This document shows, in pieces, positions 25,985-34,466 of a stretch of DNA of 64,000 nucleotides. A model generated the notes under the pieces. That model did not search any database, was not told the DNA's origin, and was given only the letters and a program-made list of their open reading frames with translations. Made by a program: the position numbers and the translations under genes. Within the stretch, counting starts at the first letter, position 1; every line of letters begins with the position of its first letter. The stretch comes from Salegentibacter maritimus (lineage in GTDB: Bacteria; Bacteroidota; Bacteroidia; Flavobacteriales; Flavobacteriaceae): NCBI RefSeq assembly GCF_016236915.1, contig NZ_JAEHOK010000001.1, forward strand, positions 248,001 through 312,000, given 5' to 3'.

Positions 25985-26359
25985 ATGAAATTAATTCATA
26001 GAATTGGATATTTCTCTGTTGGATTATTCTTTGGGATAATGCTTTTACTCTTTTTTTTGGGTGGTAAAAAAACCTCTTGTGACTATTCACCAAATGACCG
26101 GGTATTAAAAAATATAAAGATAAAAGAACGCGCATTTTCTGCGGAAGCTTTTAATTATTTTGAAACAAATAAATTAGATACTGCTCTGGTTTCTGAAAGC
26201 TTAGAAAATGGTAATGTAGATTTTAGCCGAAGCAATACGGAAGGCAAACCCTGTAATGTTTACCTAATCACCAATAAAGTTAAAGAAGCAATACTTGAGC
26301 TGCAAATAGAAAACTGCGATAGTACAGCTACTATTCGCCGTGCAATCTTAATTCAGTAA
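25985..26359 (+). CDS. DUF4258-type membrane-anchored protein
   Basis: The protein has 124 residues. A single N-terminal membrane segment (about 7-27) is followed by KKTSCDYSPNDRVLKNIKIKE, a short helical region, and the strands VDFSRSNTEGKPCNVYLI and ELQIENCDSTATIRRAIL; C34, C90 and C112 are the only cysteines. The pattern matches the DUF4258 family of small flavobacterial proteins of unknown function. The stop codon TAA coincides with the first bases of a family A repeat. It lies 37 bases after ald and may be co-transcribed. Confidence 0.7.
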   Translation: MKLIHRIGYFSVGLFFGIMLLLFFLGGKKTSCDYSPNDRVLKNIKIKERAFSAEAFNYFETNKLDTALVSESLENGNVDFSRSNTEGKPCNVYLITNKVKEAILELQIENCDSTATIRRAILIQ

Positions 26360-26406
26360 ACTAACTCGGGGCAAGCCTTGGGATATTAAACCCTTTGGCG
26401 GTGCCG
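26357..26406 (+). repeat. Dispersed hairpin repeat, family A (half unit)
   Basis: TAAACTAACTCGGGGCAAGCC followed by GGATATTAAACCCTTTGGCG and GTGCC matches the left terminal bases and the right half of the full-length unit. The middle ~45 bases are missing. It begins with the stop codon of the preceding gene and leads into a terminator. Confidence 0.8.
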
Positions 26407-26408
26407 AG

Positions 26409-26449
26409 AAAAAAGAGTTTGTCATTCTGTTTTTGACAAACTCTTTTTT
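26409..26449. terminator. Bidirectional terminator between DUF4258 gene and bcp
   Basis: The arms AAAAAAGAGTTTGTCA (26409-26424) and TGACAAACTCTTTTTT (26434-26449) are perfectly complementary. Each strand gives a U-rich 3' side, so it can serve both convergent genes. Confidence 0.85.
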
Positions 26450-26463
26450 GCTTAAAAGCCATA

Positions 26464-26919
26464 CTACTCAGAAAGAATTTGATCTGTATGGGCTTTGGTT
26501 TTTACTTTTTTAATCACTTCTTCAATTTTACCGTCTTCATCTATTATAAAAGTAGTACGGTGTATCCCGTCATATTCCTTTCCCATAAACTTTTTAGGTC
26601 CCCACACCCCGTAAGCCTGGATTACTTCCTTATCTTCATCGGCCAAAAGTGGAAAAGGAAACTCATATTTAGTTTTAAAGTTAGATTGTCTTTTTTGAGT
26701 ATCGGCACTAACTCCCAGGATAGCATAGCCTTTTTCCTGAAAACGCTCCCAATTATCTCTAAGATTACAGGCTTCGGCAGTACAGCCCGGTGTACTTGCC
26801 TTCGGGTAAAAAAACAAAACCAATTTTTTCCCTTTAAAATCTGATAATTTAATCGTATTTCCATCCTGATCTGCTACTGAAAAATCTGGGGCCTTATCCC
26901 CGACTTCTAATGTTGTCAT
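26464..26919 (-). CDS. bcp: Thioredoxin-dependent thiol peroxidase (BCP / PrxQ)
   Basis: The 151-residue peroxiredoxin has peroxidatic C46 and resolving C51 in STPGCTAEACNLRD, the short-spaced pair of the Bcp/PrxQ subgroup. FFYPKASTPGC and LGVSADT are also typical. It reduces H2O2 and organic hydroperoxides with thioredoxin. It is transcribed divergently from the endonuclease III gene (81-base gap). Confidence 0.95.
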   Translation of the reverse strand: MTTLEVGDKAPDFSVADQDGNTIKLSDFKGKKLVLFFYPKASTPGCTAEACNLRDNWERFQEKGYAILGVSADTQKRQSNFKTKYEFPFPLLADEDKEVIQAYGVWGPKKFMGKEYDGIHRTTFIIDEDGKIEEVIKKVKTKAHTDQILSE

Positions 26920-27000
26920 AATTTCTATTTTTGTATCTATTAAATCGCGGATATTTTCCAGCGATATACTAATTTCAGTGATTGAGTAAATTTAAACAAT

Positions 27001-27657
27001 ATGACCAAACAAGAAAAGGTAGAATTTGTAATTAATACCTTAAATGATATTTATCCCGAAATACCTATTCCGTTAGATCACAAAGACCCTTACACCTTAT
27101 TAATTGCGGTTTTGCTATCAGCCCAAAGTACCGATGTAAAAGTTAACCAAATCACTCCCAAACTTTTTGAAATAGCCGACAATCCAAAGGCTATGGTAAA
27201 ACTTTCGGTAGAAGAAATTAGGGACATAATTAAGCCGGTTGGCCTCTCCCCTATGAAGTCTAAAGGAATTTATGGATTATCTAAAATTCTTTTAGAAGAA
27301 CATAACGGTCAGGTTCCCGTTAGTTTCGAAGCACTTGAGGCTTTACCGGCGGTGGGCCATAAAACGGCTAGTGTAGTAATGGCGCAGGCATTTAATGTTC
27401 CTGCCTTTCCGGTAGACACGCATATTCACAGGTTAATGTATCGTTGGAATTTAAGCAACGGCAAAAATGTAGCTCAAACAGAAAAGGATGCTAAACGTTT
27501 ATTTCCAAAAGACCTTTGGAACAAACTTCATTTGCAAATTATTTGGTATGGCCGGCAATACTCACCGGCAAGGGGCTGGGACTTGGAAAAAGATATTATA
27601 ACCAAAAAAATAGGTAGAAAAACCGTAATTAATGATTATTATAAAAAGAAAAAATAA
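27001..27657 (+). CDS. nth: Endonuclease III without iron-sulfur cluster
   Basis: This is a bifunctional DNA glycosylase/AP lyase for oxidised pyrimidines. The helix-hairpin-helix ALPAVGHKTASVVM holds the catalytic K121, and D139 is in FPVDTHIHR, so both active-site residues are present. The protein of 218 residues contains no cysteine at all. In the usual enzyme four C-terminal cysteines hold a 4Fe-4S cluster, but here the region is YGRQYSPARGWDLEKDIITK. The cluster is therefore absent, while the rest is intact. It is followed by a strong terminator. Confidence 0.94.
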   Translation: MTKQEKVEFVINTLNDIYPEIPIPLDHKDPYTLLIAVLLSAQSTDVKVNQITPKLFEIADNPKAMVKLSVEEIRDIIKPVGLSPMKSKGIYGLSKILLEEHNGQVPVSFEALEALPAVGHKTASVVMAQAFNVPAFPVDTHIHRLMYRWNLSNGKNVAQTEKDAKRLFPKDLWNKLHLQIIWYGRQYSPARGWDLEKDIITKKIGRKTVINDYYKKKK

Positions 27658-27659
27658 TC

Positions 27660-27695
27660 AAGAAAAAGACCTGTTTGCAAACAGGTCTTTTTCTT
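27660..27695. terminator. Terminator after nth (bidirectional)
   Basis: AAGAAAAAGACCTGTTTG and CAAACAGGTCTTTTTCTT are perfectly complementary, with an A-rich left and T-rich right side. It lies 3 bases after the nth stop and also after the small minus-strand ORF that ends at 27701. Confidence 0.9.
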
Positions 27696-27700
27696 GATTT

Positions 27701-27853
27701 CTAATTGAGAATGCTTTCAAATTTAATTCCCTGAAAATCTACAATTCTTAAATTTTTTGAATAGTTCAAAAGAAACTGTATGGTTTCTTTTGAAGGTTCT
27801 AAATTCTTCAACTCATCCTTTTTAGATTGTTTTTTAGTGTAAAGTTTCCTCAT
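27701..27853 (-). CDS. Small basic ORF, hypothetical
   Basis: The ORF translates to 50 residues, starting MRKLYTKKQSKKDELKNLEP and ending FQGIKFESILN. The N-terminus is rich in lysine and the remainder looks helical. It lies downstream of the ECF sigma-factor gene on the same strand (58 bases after it) and is closed by the bidirectional terminator at 27660-27695. This is consistent with a real cotranscribed small gene. I cannot name a function. Confidence 0.5.
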   Translation of the reverse strand: MRKLYTKKQSKKDELKNLEPSKETIQFLLNYSKNLRIVDFQGIKFESILN

Positions 27854-27911
27854 GAGATATTTTTTGCGTTGGTTTCTTATTTTAACGCAATCTTTTGAGG
27901 AATATTATAAA

Positions 27912-28496
27912 TTAGTTTGTTAAAACAAGATTATGTTTCTCAATTATTTTTCGAAGATTAATTAAAGCGTAGCGCATTCTTCCCAAAGCAGTGTTTATGC
28001 TTACTCCGGTTCGCTCAGAGATTTCTTTAAAACTCATGTCTTTATAAATTCTCATGGTAAGAACTTCCAATTGATCTTCGGGCAGCTCTTTTATAAGCTC
28101 CTTTACATCGTTTTCTATCTGATCTTTAATAATTTGTGTTTCAGCATTTAAATCTGAGTCACTTAAAACCGAAAAAATATTAAAGTCGCCGCTATTATCA
28201 AATTTAGGCATTCGCTTATTTTTTCTAAAATGATCTATTACCAAATTATGTGCTATACGCATTACCCAGGGTAAAAATTTACCCTCTTCATTGTATTTTC
28301 CTTTTTTTAAGGTTTTAATCACTTTTATAAATGTATCCTGAAAAATATCTTCAGCAACATCGCGATCAAAAACTTTAGAAAAAATAAAACTGTAAATTCG
28401 GTGTTGGTGTCTGTTAATAAGGGTACTTAGTGCGGCTTCGTTTCCATTCATGTAGTTGCGTACAAGAACAGCGTCAGTAATTTCAACGTTATTCAT
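27912..28496 (-). CDS. ECF-type RNA polymerase sigma factor
   Basis: The protein has 194 residues. Region 2 contains ALSTLINRHQHRIYSFIFSKV and DRDVAEDIFQDTFIKVIKTL (core and -10 recognition), with WVMRIAHNLVIDHFRKNKR. Region 4 contains LPEDQLEVLTMRIYKDMSFKEISERTGVSINTALGRMRYALINLRK, a helix-turn-helix for -35 recognition. No cognate anti-sigma gene is adjacent. The TATATTTG box at 28604-28611 leaves a leader of about 100 bases, which may be regulatory. Confidence 0.93.
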   Translation of the reverse strand: MNNVEITDAVLVRNYMNGNEAALSTLINRHQHRIYSFIFSKVFDRDVAEDIFQDTFIKVIKTLKKGKYNEEGKFLPWVMRIAHNLVIDHFRKNKRMPKFDNSGDFNIFSVLSDSDLNAETQIIKDQIENDVKELIKELPEDQLEVLTMRIYKDMSFKEISERTGVSINTALGRMRYALINLRKIIEKHNLVLTN

Positions 28497-28603
28497 ATTA
28501 GTTACTTTTGTTCAGGATGGTAGGGGCTCCCGAGGTTAGGTTATTTAGTTTTTAAAAGTAACTTTATGCGATAGGCGAGTGTTTTTTATTAAAAATCAAC
28601 GGC

Positions 28604-28636
28604 CAAATATAGTAAGATATCTGCTACAAAAGCAAA
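28604..28636 (-). promoter_or_regulatory. Candidate promoter of the ECF sigma factor gene
   Basis: On the minus strand TTTG (28633-28636) is followed after 21 bases by TATATTTG (28604-28611), both matching the Bacteroidetes consensus. The ATG is 107 bases further down, so the transcript would have a long leader. Confidence 0.6.
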
Positions 28637-28701
28637 CAAAAGTTTAAAATTTTAACAATACAATAAGATTTTCAGGGCTTTAAAGCCTGCTGCTTATTAA
28701 G

Positions 28702-28709
28702 TATCTTTG
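28702..28709 (+). promoter_or_regulatory. Candidate -7 box for uvrA
   Basis: TATCTTTG matches TAnnTTTG and lies 18 bases upstream of the uvrA ATG. The preceding ~20 bases end in TTTA rather than TTTG at -33. Confidence 0.55.
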
Positions 28710-28727
28710 CATCCCTGAACTAGAAAA

Positions 28728-31520
28728 ATGAGCATGAATATTGACGTTGCCAAGGTAAATCCTAAGGAGAATATTATTATAAAAGGTGCAAAACTGCACA
28801 ATCTTAAAAATATAAATGTAGTAATTCCCAGAAATAAATTGGTGGTCATTACTGGACTTTCCGGTTCCGGGAAATCCAGCTTAGCTTTTGATACTTTATA
28901 TGCAGAAGGCCAACGTAGATATGTTGAAAGTCTATCTTCCTACGCCCGCCAGTTTTTAGGCAGGTTAAACAAACCCAAAGTAGATTACATAAAAGGAATT
29001 GCTCCCGCTATTGCCATAGAACAAAAGGTAAACTCTACCAATCCCCGTTCTACCGTAGGAACTTCCACCGAAATTTACGATTACCTTAAACTGCTTTTTG
29101 CCAGAATTGGAAAAACCTACTCTCCCATCTCCGGTAACCAGGTAAAAAGAGACAGGGTTGCCGATGTTATAGACCATGTTAAAACTTTCGATGAACGTGA
29201 AAAGTTATTGCTTTTGGCACCCATTCATATTGAAGAAGGCCGTACACTTTCAGAAAAAATAAAAGTTTTAGCCCAGCAGGGTTATAGCCGTATCAAGCTT
29301 AAAGATAAGGTGCTAAGGATAGATGAAGCTAATCTTAAAAAGGCTAAGCCCGAAAATGCTTTATTAGTGGTAGACCGAATTATCACAAAAGATGAAGAAG
29401 ATTTTTACAACAGGCTGGCCGATGCTACCGATGCTGCCTTCTTTGAGGGCAAGGGCGAACTTTATATTGAAAGCTTAAAATCGGGAGAAAAGAGACATTT
29501 TAGCAATAAATTTGAACTGGATGGGATGAGTTTTCTAGAGCCCAATGTTCATTTATTCAGTTTCAACAACCCTTATGGCGCCTGCCCTACCTGCGAGGGT
29601 TATGGGGATGTTATAGGTATTGATGAAGCCCTGGTAATTCCTAATACCGGACTTTCAATTTACGAAAATGCAATTTTTCCCTGGCGCGGTGACAGTATGA
29701 GTTGGTACCGGGATCAATTGATCAATAATTCGCATAAATTCGATTTTCCAATTCATAAGCCATGGTTTCAGCTTACGCAAGAACAAAAAGATTTAGTTTG
29801 GAATGGAAATAAACATTTTGAAGGTTTAAACGATTTCTTTCAATTTTTAGAAAGTAAGGCTTATAAAATTCAAAATAGGGTAATGCTTTCCCGCTACCGC
29901 GGAAAAACACGTTGCGCAACCTGTAAAGGAAAACGCTTAAGACCCGAGGCAGATTATGTAAAGATAGATAAGCATAGCATCACCGACCTTGTAGAAAAAC
30001 CTTTAGATAAGGTTAGGGAGTTTTTTGATAAGCTTACATTAAATGAATACGATCAACAAATAGCTAAAAGGCTATTAACTGAAATTAGGAACAGGCTTAA
30101 ATTCCTATCGGAAGTTGGTTTAGATTACCTTACTTTAAATAGGAAATCCAATAGTCTTTCTGGTGGGGAATCGCAACGAATTAACCTGGCAACTTCGTTA
30201 GGGAGTAGCTTAGTAGGATCTATGTATATTTTAGATGAACCTTCTATTGGTTTGCACCCTCGCGATACAGAACGTTTAATTGGAGTGCTACAAAACTTGA
30301 GAGATCTTGGCAATACTGTAATTGTGGTAGAGCACGATGAAGATATTATGAGCGCTGCCGATGAAATTATTGATATAGGCCCCGAAGCAGGAACCCACGG
30401 TGGTGAAGTTGTGGCTACGGGAACATTAAAACAAATTCTAAAATCTAAATCGCTCACCGCACAATATCTTAATGGAAAAGAGGAAATTTCGGTGCCCGAA
30501 AGCCGTAGAGAAGCTTCCGGTGAAATTAGGCTTTTGGGAGCTAGAGAGCATAACCTTCAAAATATAGATGTAACTTTTCCGCTTCAAACATTTACGGCAA
30601 TCACAGGTGTTTCCGGTAGCGGTAAAAGTACACTGGTTAAAAAAATATTATATCCTGCAGTACAAAAGAAAATTGGAGGTTATGGAGAAAAAGCCGGGCA
30701 ATACACCGATATTGAAGGAGATTTTAAAAATCTTGGAAGCGTAGAATATATAGACCAAAATCCTATTGGTAGATCTTCGCGCTCCAATCCGGTAACTTAT
30801 ATTAAGGCCTACGACGATATTAGAAACCTTTTTGCCGATCAAAAATTATCGAATATTAGAGGTTTTAAGCCTAAACATTTCTCATTTAATGTTGAAGGCG
30901 GCCGCTGTGAAGTTTGTAAAGGTGAAGGTGAAGTAACCATAGAAATGCAGTTTATGGCCGATGTTCATTTAGAATGCGAGGCCTGTAACGGAAAACGCTT
31001 TCAAAAAGATGTGCTGGAAGTTCAGTTTGAAGGAAAAAATATAGACGATGTGTTGAATATGACCATTGACGATGCTACTCATTTTTTTGCCGAACACAAG
31101 CTAGACAAGATCGTTAGAAAATTAAAACCTTTACAGGATGTGGGGTTGGGTTATGTTCAATTAGGCCAAAGCTCTTCTACCCTTTCCGGTGGAGAAGCAC
31201 AGCGAATAAAACTAGCTTCATTTTTAGTAAAAGGGGCAACCAAAGAAAAAGCCCTGTTTATTTTTGATGAACCAACTACAGGGCTTCATTTTCATGATAT
31301 TAAAAAGTTACTAAAATCCTTTAATGCCCTTATTAAAAAAGGACACAGCCTGGTAGTAATAGAACATAATATGGATTTGGTAAAGTGTGCCGATTATATA
31401 ATTGATATTGGCCCGGGCGGTGGAGTTAACGGCGGAAATATTGTTGCTACCGGAACCCCGGAAGAATTAATCAAATCTAAAAATTCGGTTACAGCAAAAT
31501 ATCTAAAAGAGAAATTATAA
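28728..31520 (+). CDS. uvrA: Excinuclease ABC subunit A
   Basis: UvrA is the damage-sensing ATPase of nucleotide excision repair. The 930 residues hold two ABC cassettes: Walker [16 protein letters not shown] near the start and [12 protein letters not shown] near residue 626, with signatures [12 protein letters not shown] and [12 protein letters not shown]. There are zinc modules [10 protein letters not shown] / CATCKGKRL and CEVCKGEGE / CEACNGKR. Length is normal for the family. A terminator follows. The start ATG at 28728 is used; the ATG two codons later is a possible alternative. Confidence 0.98.
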   Translation: MSMNIDVAKVNPKENIIIKGAKLHNLKNINVVIPRNKLVVITGLSGSGKSSLAFDTLYAEGQRRYVESLSSYARQFLGRLNKPKVDYIKGIAPAIAIEQKVNSTNPRSTVGTSTEIYDYLKLLFARIGKTYSPISGNQVKRDRVADVIDHVKTFDEREKLLLLAPIHIEEGRTLSEKIKVLAQQGYSRIKLKDKVLRIDEANLKKAKPENALLVVDRIITKDEEDFYNRLADATDAAFFEGKGELYIESLKSGEKRHFSNKFELDGMSFLEPNVHLFSFNNPYGACPTCEGYGDVIGIDEALVIPNTGLSIYENAIFPWRGDSMSWYRDQLINNSHKFDFPIHKPWFQLTQEQKDLVWNGNKHFEGLNDFFQFLESKAYKIQNRVMLSRYRGKTRCATCKGKRLRPEADYVKIDKHSITDLVEKPLDKVREFFDKLTLNEYDQQIAKRLLTEIRNRLKFLSEVGLDYLTLNRKSNSLSGGESQRINLATSLGSSLVGSMYILDEPSIGLHPRDTERLIGVLQNLRDLGNTVIVVEHDEDIMSAADEIIDIGPEAGTHGGEVVATGTLKQILKSKSLTAQYLNGKEEISVPESRREASGEIRLLGAREHNLQNIDVTFPLQTFTAITGVSGSGKSTLVKKILYPAVQKKIGGYGEKAGQYTDIEGDFKNLGSVEYIDQNPIGRSSRSNPVTYIKAYDDIRNLFADQKLSNIRGFKPKHFSFNVEGGRCEVCKGEGEVTIEMQFMADVHLECEACNGKRFQKDVLEVQFEGKNIDDVLNMTIDDATHFFAEHKLDKIVRKLKPLQDVGLGYVQLGQSSSTLSGGEAQRIKLASFLVKGATKEKALFIFDEPTTGLHFHDIKKLLKSFNALIKKGHSLVVIEHNMDLVKCADYIIDIGPGGGVNGGNIVATGTPEELIKSKNSVTAKYLKEKL

Positions 31521-31600
31521 AGATTATTGTTTCAGAAAAATTTATTTCTTAATTGCAGTTTTATTAAATATTCGATATCTAAACAATTGATTTACAATAA

Positions 31601-31634
31601 AAAAACCTCTAAAATAAGCTTTTTTTAGAGGTTT
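31601..31634 (+). terminator. Terminator after uvrA
   Basis: AAAAACCTCTAAAA pairs with TTTTAGAGG and TTT around a short T-rich loop. A T-rich run follows immediately on the plus strand. Confidence 0.75.
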
Positions 31635-31643
31635 CCCTTTTTT

Positions 31644-31659
31644 TGGCACGTGGTTTGTA
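31644..31659 (+). promoter_or_regulatory. Candidate sigma-54-like promoter
   Basis: TGGCACGTGGTTTGTA matches the -24/-12 consensus TGGCACG-N4-TTGCA at all positions except the C of GC, which is T. It lies 57 bases upstream of the ATG of the Arg/Ser-rich protein gene. It could also be coincidence, as the strict GC dinucleotide is missing. Confidence 0.3.
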
Positions 31660-31715
31660 TTTTATGAAGTAATTCTCACCGAGAGTTTTCTTTAGATCAC
31701 TTAAAAACGCAAACT

Positions 31716-32921
31716 ATGAAAAATATCACCTTTTTAATCAGCTTTTTATTTATTGGCCTTTCGGCTAAAGCTTCTGAGTCTATAATTCATAGAGCTTATA
31801 ATGATGCTTTTATTTTTATTGAGAATGGTGTTGAGTTTGCCGTTTATCCTAACGGGGAATTTGATTTTTATTACAACCCCGATTTCAGAAGCTCAAGTGT
31901 TATAAATATTTCTACGCCAAATATGAATATTAGTTATAATTCAGGTTATAATTATGATGCTTATGTTCAATATGACGATTATGGTGCTGTAATTCAAATT
32001 GAAAGTGTTCCTATTTATTATGATTATTACGGAAGAATAATAAGAGCAGGTAATGTTTTTATAGATTATAACCGTCGCGGCCATATTGCAAGAGTTGGAG
32101 GTTTATATATTCACTACAACCGTTTTAACCGAATCACCAATTATACCGGGTTTATAAACCACTATAATAGCAGTTATGTTTACAGACCCTGGCATAGGTA
32201 TTATTCCAGGCCAAGAAGCAGTGTAAGTATTGTTTTTGGTAAACCTTACCGGGCTTATTATCAACCAAATCGCGTTACTTATGTGCAGCATGTAAGTTAT
32301 TACAATAACTATTATACTAAAAACGTGCATCAAAACTTTTACAGGCCAAATCAAAAGAGGGTCTCCTATAATAAAGGAAGAACAACTTCTGGTAAACGTG
32401 ATTTAAGAAAGATTAGGAATAAAGAAGCTGAATTTGCTTCCAGGGGAAATAGCCGGAGAAGTAATATAAAAGCTCAAAGATCTAATGTTGCTAAGTCCAG
32501 AGAAAACATTACGAGATCTAAACGAAATACAAGTATTAGGGCACGCGAAAACAATGTAAGATCTTATAGAGGTACAGCCAATAGAACTGCTGTGAAAAAC
32601 AACAGAACACGTTCTAAAACTGAAGCAAGAAAAGTAGGTAGGGAGTCAAGGAATACTGCAATAAACAGGAGGTCTAATTCCAGAAAAGTGAATGCTTCCG
32701 GTAGAAATAGCAGAACTGTAAAAAGTACCCCTACAAGACGCTCCAGTAGCGCCACTAAAGCTTCTTCTGCAAGAGAATCAAGAACTACTACCAGAAGAGC
32801 CGGTAATAGAAATAGTAATACAAGAGCGGTAAAAAGCAGTAATAATAAAAGATCTTCTGCTAGAACATCAAATTCTTCTTCACGAGGAAGAAGTTCGGCA
32901 CGGAATGTGGATAGAAGATAA
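31716..32921 (+). CDS. Exported protein with basic Arg/Ser/Asn-rich tail, hypothetical
   Basis: The protein has 401 residues in two unlike parts. A signal peptide (MKNITFLISFLFIGLSAKAS) is followed by a Tyr-rich region (about 20-210), rich in YNSGYNYDAY, YYDYYGR and similar short repeats with the look of beta strands. From about residue 220 to the end it is strongly basic and low in complexity (R, S, N, T, K), with no hydrophobic segments. It is probably disordered. It may bind polyanions such as DNA or LPS at the cell surface, but that is inference from composition. No homology is recognised with confidence. Confidence 0.6.
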   Translation: MKNITFLISFLFIGLSAKASESIIHRAYNDAFIFIENGVEFAVYPNGEFDFYYNPDFRSSSVINISTPNMNISYNSGYNYDAYVQYDDYGAVIQIESVPIYYDYYGRIIRAGNVFIDYNRRGHIARVGGLYIHYNRFNRITNYTGFINHYNSSYVYRPWHRYYSRPRSSVSIVFGKPYRAYYQPNRVTYVQHVSYYNNYYTKNVHQNFYRPNQKRVSYNKGRTTSGKRDLRKIRNKEAEFASRGNSRRSNIKAQRSNVAKSRENITRSKRNTSIRARENNVRSYRGTANRTAVKNNRTRSKTEARKVGRESRNTAINRRSNSRKVNASGRNSRTVKSTPTRRSSSATKASSARESRTTTRRAGNRNSNTRAVKSSNNKRSSARTSNSSSRGRSSARNVDRR

Positions 32922-32958
32922 TAAAGAATTCATAATTTAATTTTTTGGTTGGTTAGTT

Positions 32959-32996
32959 GGAAACCCCTTGAAGCTTCATAAGTTTCGGGGGTTTCC
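32959..32996. terminator. Terminator after the Arg/Ser-rich gene
   Basis: GGAAACCCC (32959-32967) and GGGGTTTCC (32988-32996) are complementary around a loop of about 20 bases. Poly-T on either side is short, so it is weaker than the others in the window. It lies between convergent genes. Confidence 0.5.
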
Positions 32997-33001
32997 CGTT
33001 T

Positions 33002-34465
33002 TTAAGAGATCTTAATTTTTAAAACCTTATTAATTATACTATTTACTTCCGAAGAAAAATTCAGAAAATAGGCTAAAACTATATAAGTAACTCCTATTAA
33101 AATAGATTTAAGAATAATATTTAATACGGGATGAAAATTAAAGTCCCAGAAATAAAAACCAAGGGATAATAAAACTCCAATTAGTAGAATAAGCCAGGTT
33201 TTAGAAGTAAAAGGAAGGAAATTAAATTTTTTATGTACCAGCCATATTTTAATTGAATTATAAATAAAAAAAGCTATAAAACTGGCTATAGCGGCTCCTT
33301 CTATTCCAAGAGCAGGAATAAAGACCAGATTTAGTATAAAAGCCAGTAATACCAGAAGAACGCCAATAAAAAGTACTATTCTGTAATAATCTGAATTAAA
33401 AAGAATGCTGTTATTGTTCCCCAGGAGATTATCGTAAAGTTTCACCAAAGAGATCAACAAAACCACCAGAATACTTAATTGATACTCATCTGGAATTAGC
33501 TCATAGAGTTGGTTTACATTGGTAATTATCAGAATAAAAATTAATAAACTTATAATCAATAAATTTAAAGAGCTCCTTTTATACAAATCTTTAAGGCCAT
33601 TAGTATTTTTTGTATTAAGAAATTCAGCTGTCATGGGGTTTGTAATTTGGTGCATTGCCTTTTGCGGCACCGAAATAACCGTTGCAATATAAATGGCAAT
33701 TCCATAAATAGCTACATTTTCAATAGGCATAAAATATTCTATCATTACTTTATCCAGATCTAGTAAGGCCGTGGCAACAGATGCGGCGATAAGGATTAGG
33801 GATGTATACTTTAAAACCGGAGACAATTGCTTAGGAAATTTAAAATCAAGTTTTGGAAAATGAAGCGAGAACGCATAGATTTTCATAGCAATTAGTCTCA
33901 ATACAAAAACCCCGGCAATGCAATAGATAAATTGATGCACTGTAATCCACTTAAAATAAACCGCCAACAGTAACAAACTAATACAAAACCTATGAAATAC
34001 TTCTTTCATAAAATTCCCGAAAACACTTTTGTAATAAAGCTTAGACCATGCAAAGAAAATTTCAAAATAAGAAGTGGCCAGGGCAATTAGAAAAATCAAC
34101 CATATATAAGGCCTTACAAGTCCATTGCCTTCTGTAAAATAATCAATTAAAAAAGAATAATTTATAAAGCCAATTAGGCCTAAAACACTAGCAACCAACA
34201 AGGGCAAAAACAAGACTAAATTTAAGAGTCGGTCTTTTTCTTGTCTTGTTTTATAAAAACTAAAGAATTTTATAAGGGTGCTATGTACGCCAAAAGCCAT
34301 AAACGGCCATAATAAACTAGCCGCCGAAAGTAAAAAAGTGACTAAGCCGTAATATTCCTGTTCTAAAAAATAAGTGAATAAAAACAGGGTGTTTACCGCC
34401 CCAATTGCAAAACCAAAATAGGTAGTAATTAGGTTCTTAAACGATTGCTTTATAATTACCCCCAT
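33002..34465 (-). CDS. Polysaccharide flippase (MOP/Wzx-type)
   Basis: The 487-residue protein has 12-14 hydrophobic segments spread over its whole length and begins MGVIIKQSFKNLITTYFGFAIGAVNTL. The pattern matches multidrug/oligosaccharidyl-lipid/polysaccharide exporters that flip lipid-linked glycans across the inner membrane. It follows the glycosyltransferase gene by 1 base. The identity of the glycan is unknown. Confidence 0.82.
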   Translation of the reverse strand: MGVIIKQSFKNLITTYFGFAIGAVNTLFLFTYFLEQEYYGLVTFLLSAASLLWPFMAFGVHSTLIKFFSFYKTRQEKDRLLNLVLFLPLLVASVLGLIGFINYSFLIDYFTEGNGLVRPYIWLIFLIALATSYFEIFFAWSKLYYKSVFGNFMKEVFHRFCISLLLLAVYFKWITVHQFIYCIAGVFVLRLIAMKIYAFSLHFPKLDFKFPKQLSPVLKYTSLILIAASVATALLDLDKVMIEYFMPIENVAIYGIAIYIATVISVPQKAMHQITNPMTAEFLNTKNTNGLKDLYKRSSLNLLIISLLIFILIITNVNQLYELIPDEYQLSILVVLLISLVKLYDNLLGNNNSILFNSDYYRIVLFIGVLLVLLAFILNLVFIPALGIEGAAIASFIAFFIYNSIKIWLVHKKFNFLPFTSKTWLILLIGVLLSLGFYFWDFNFHPVLNIILKSILIGVTYIVLAYFLNFSSEVNSIINKVLKIKIS

Positions 34466-34466
34466 C

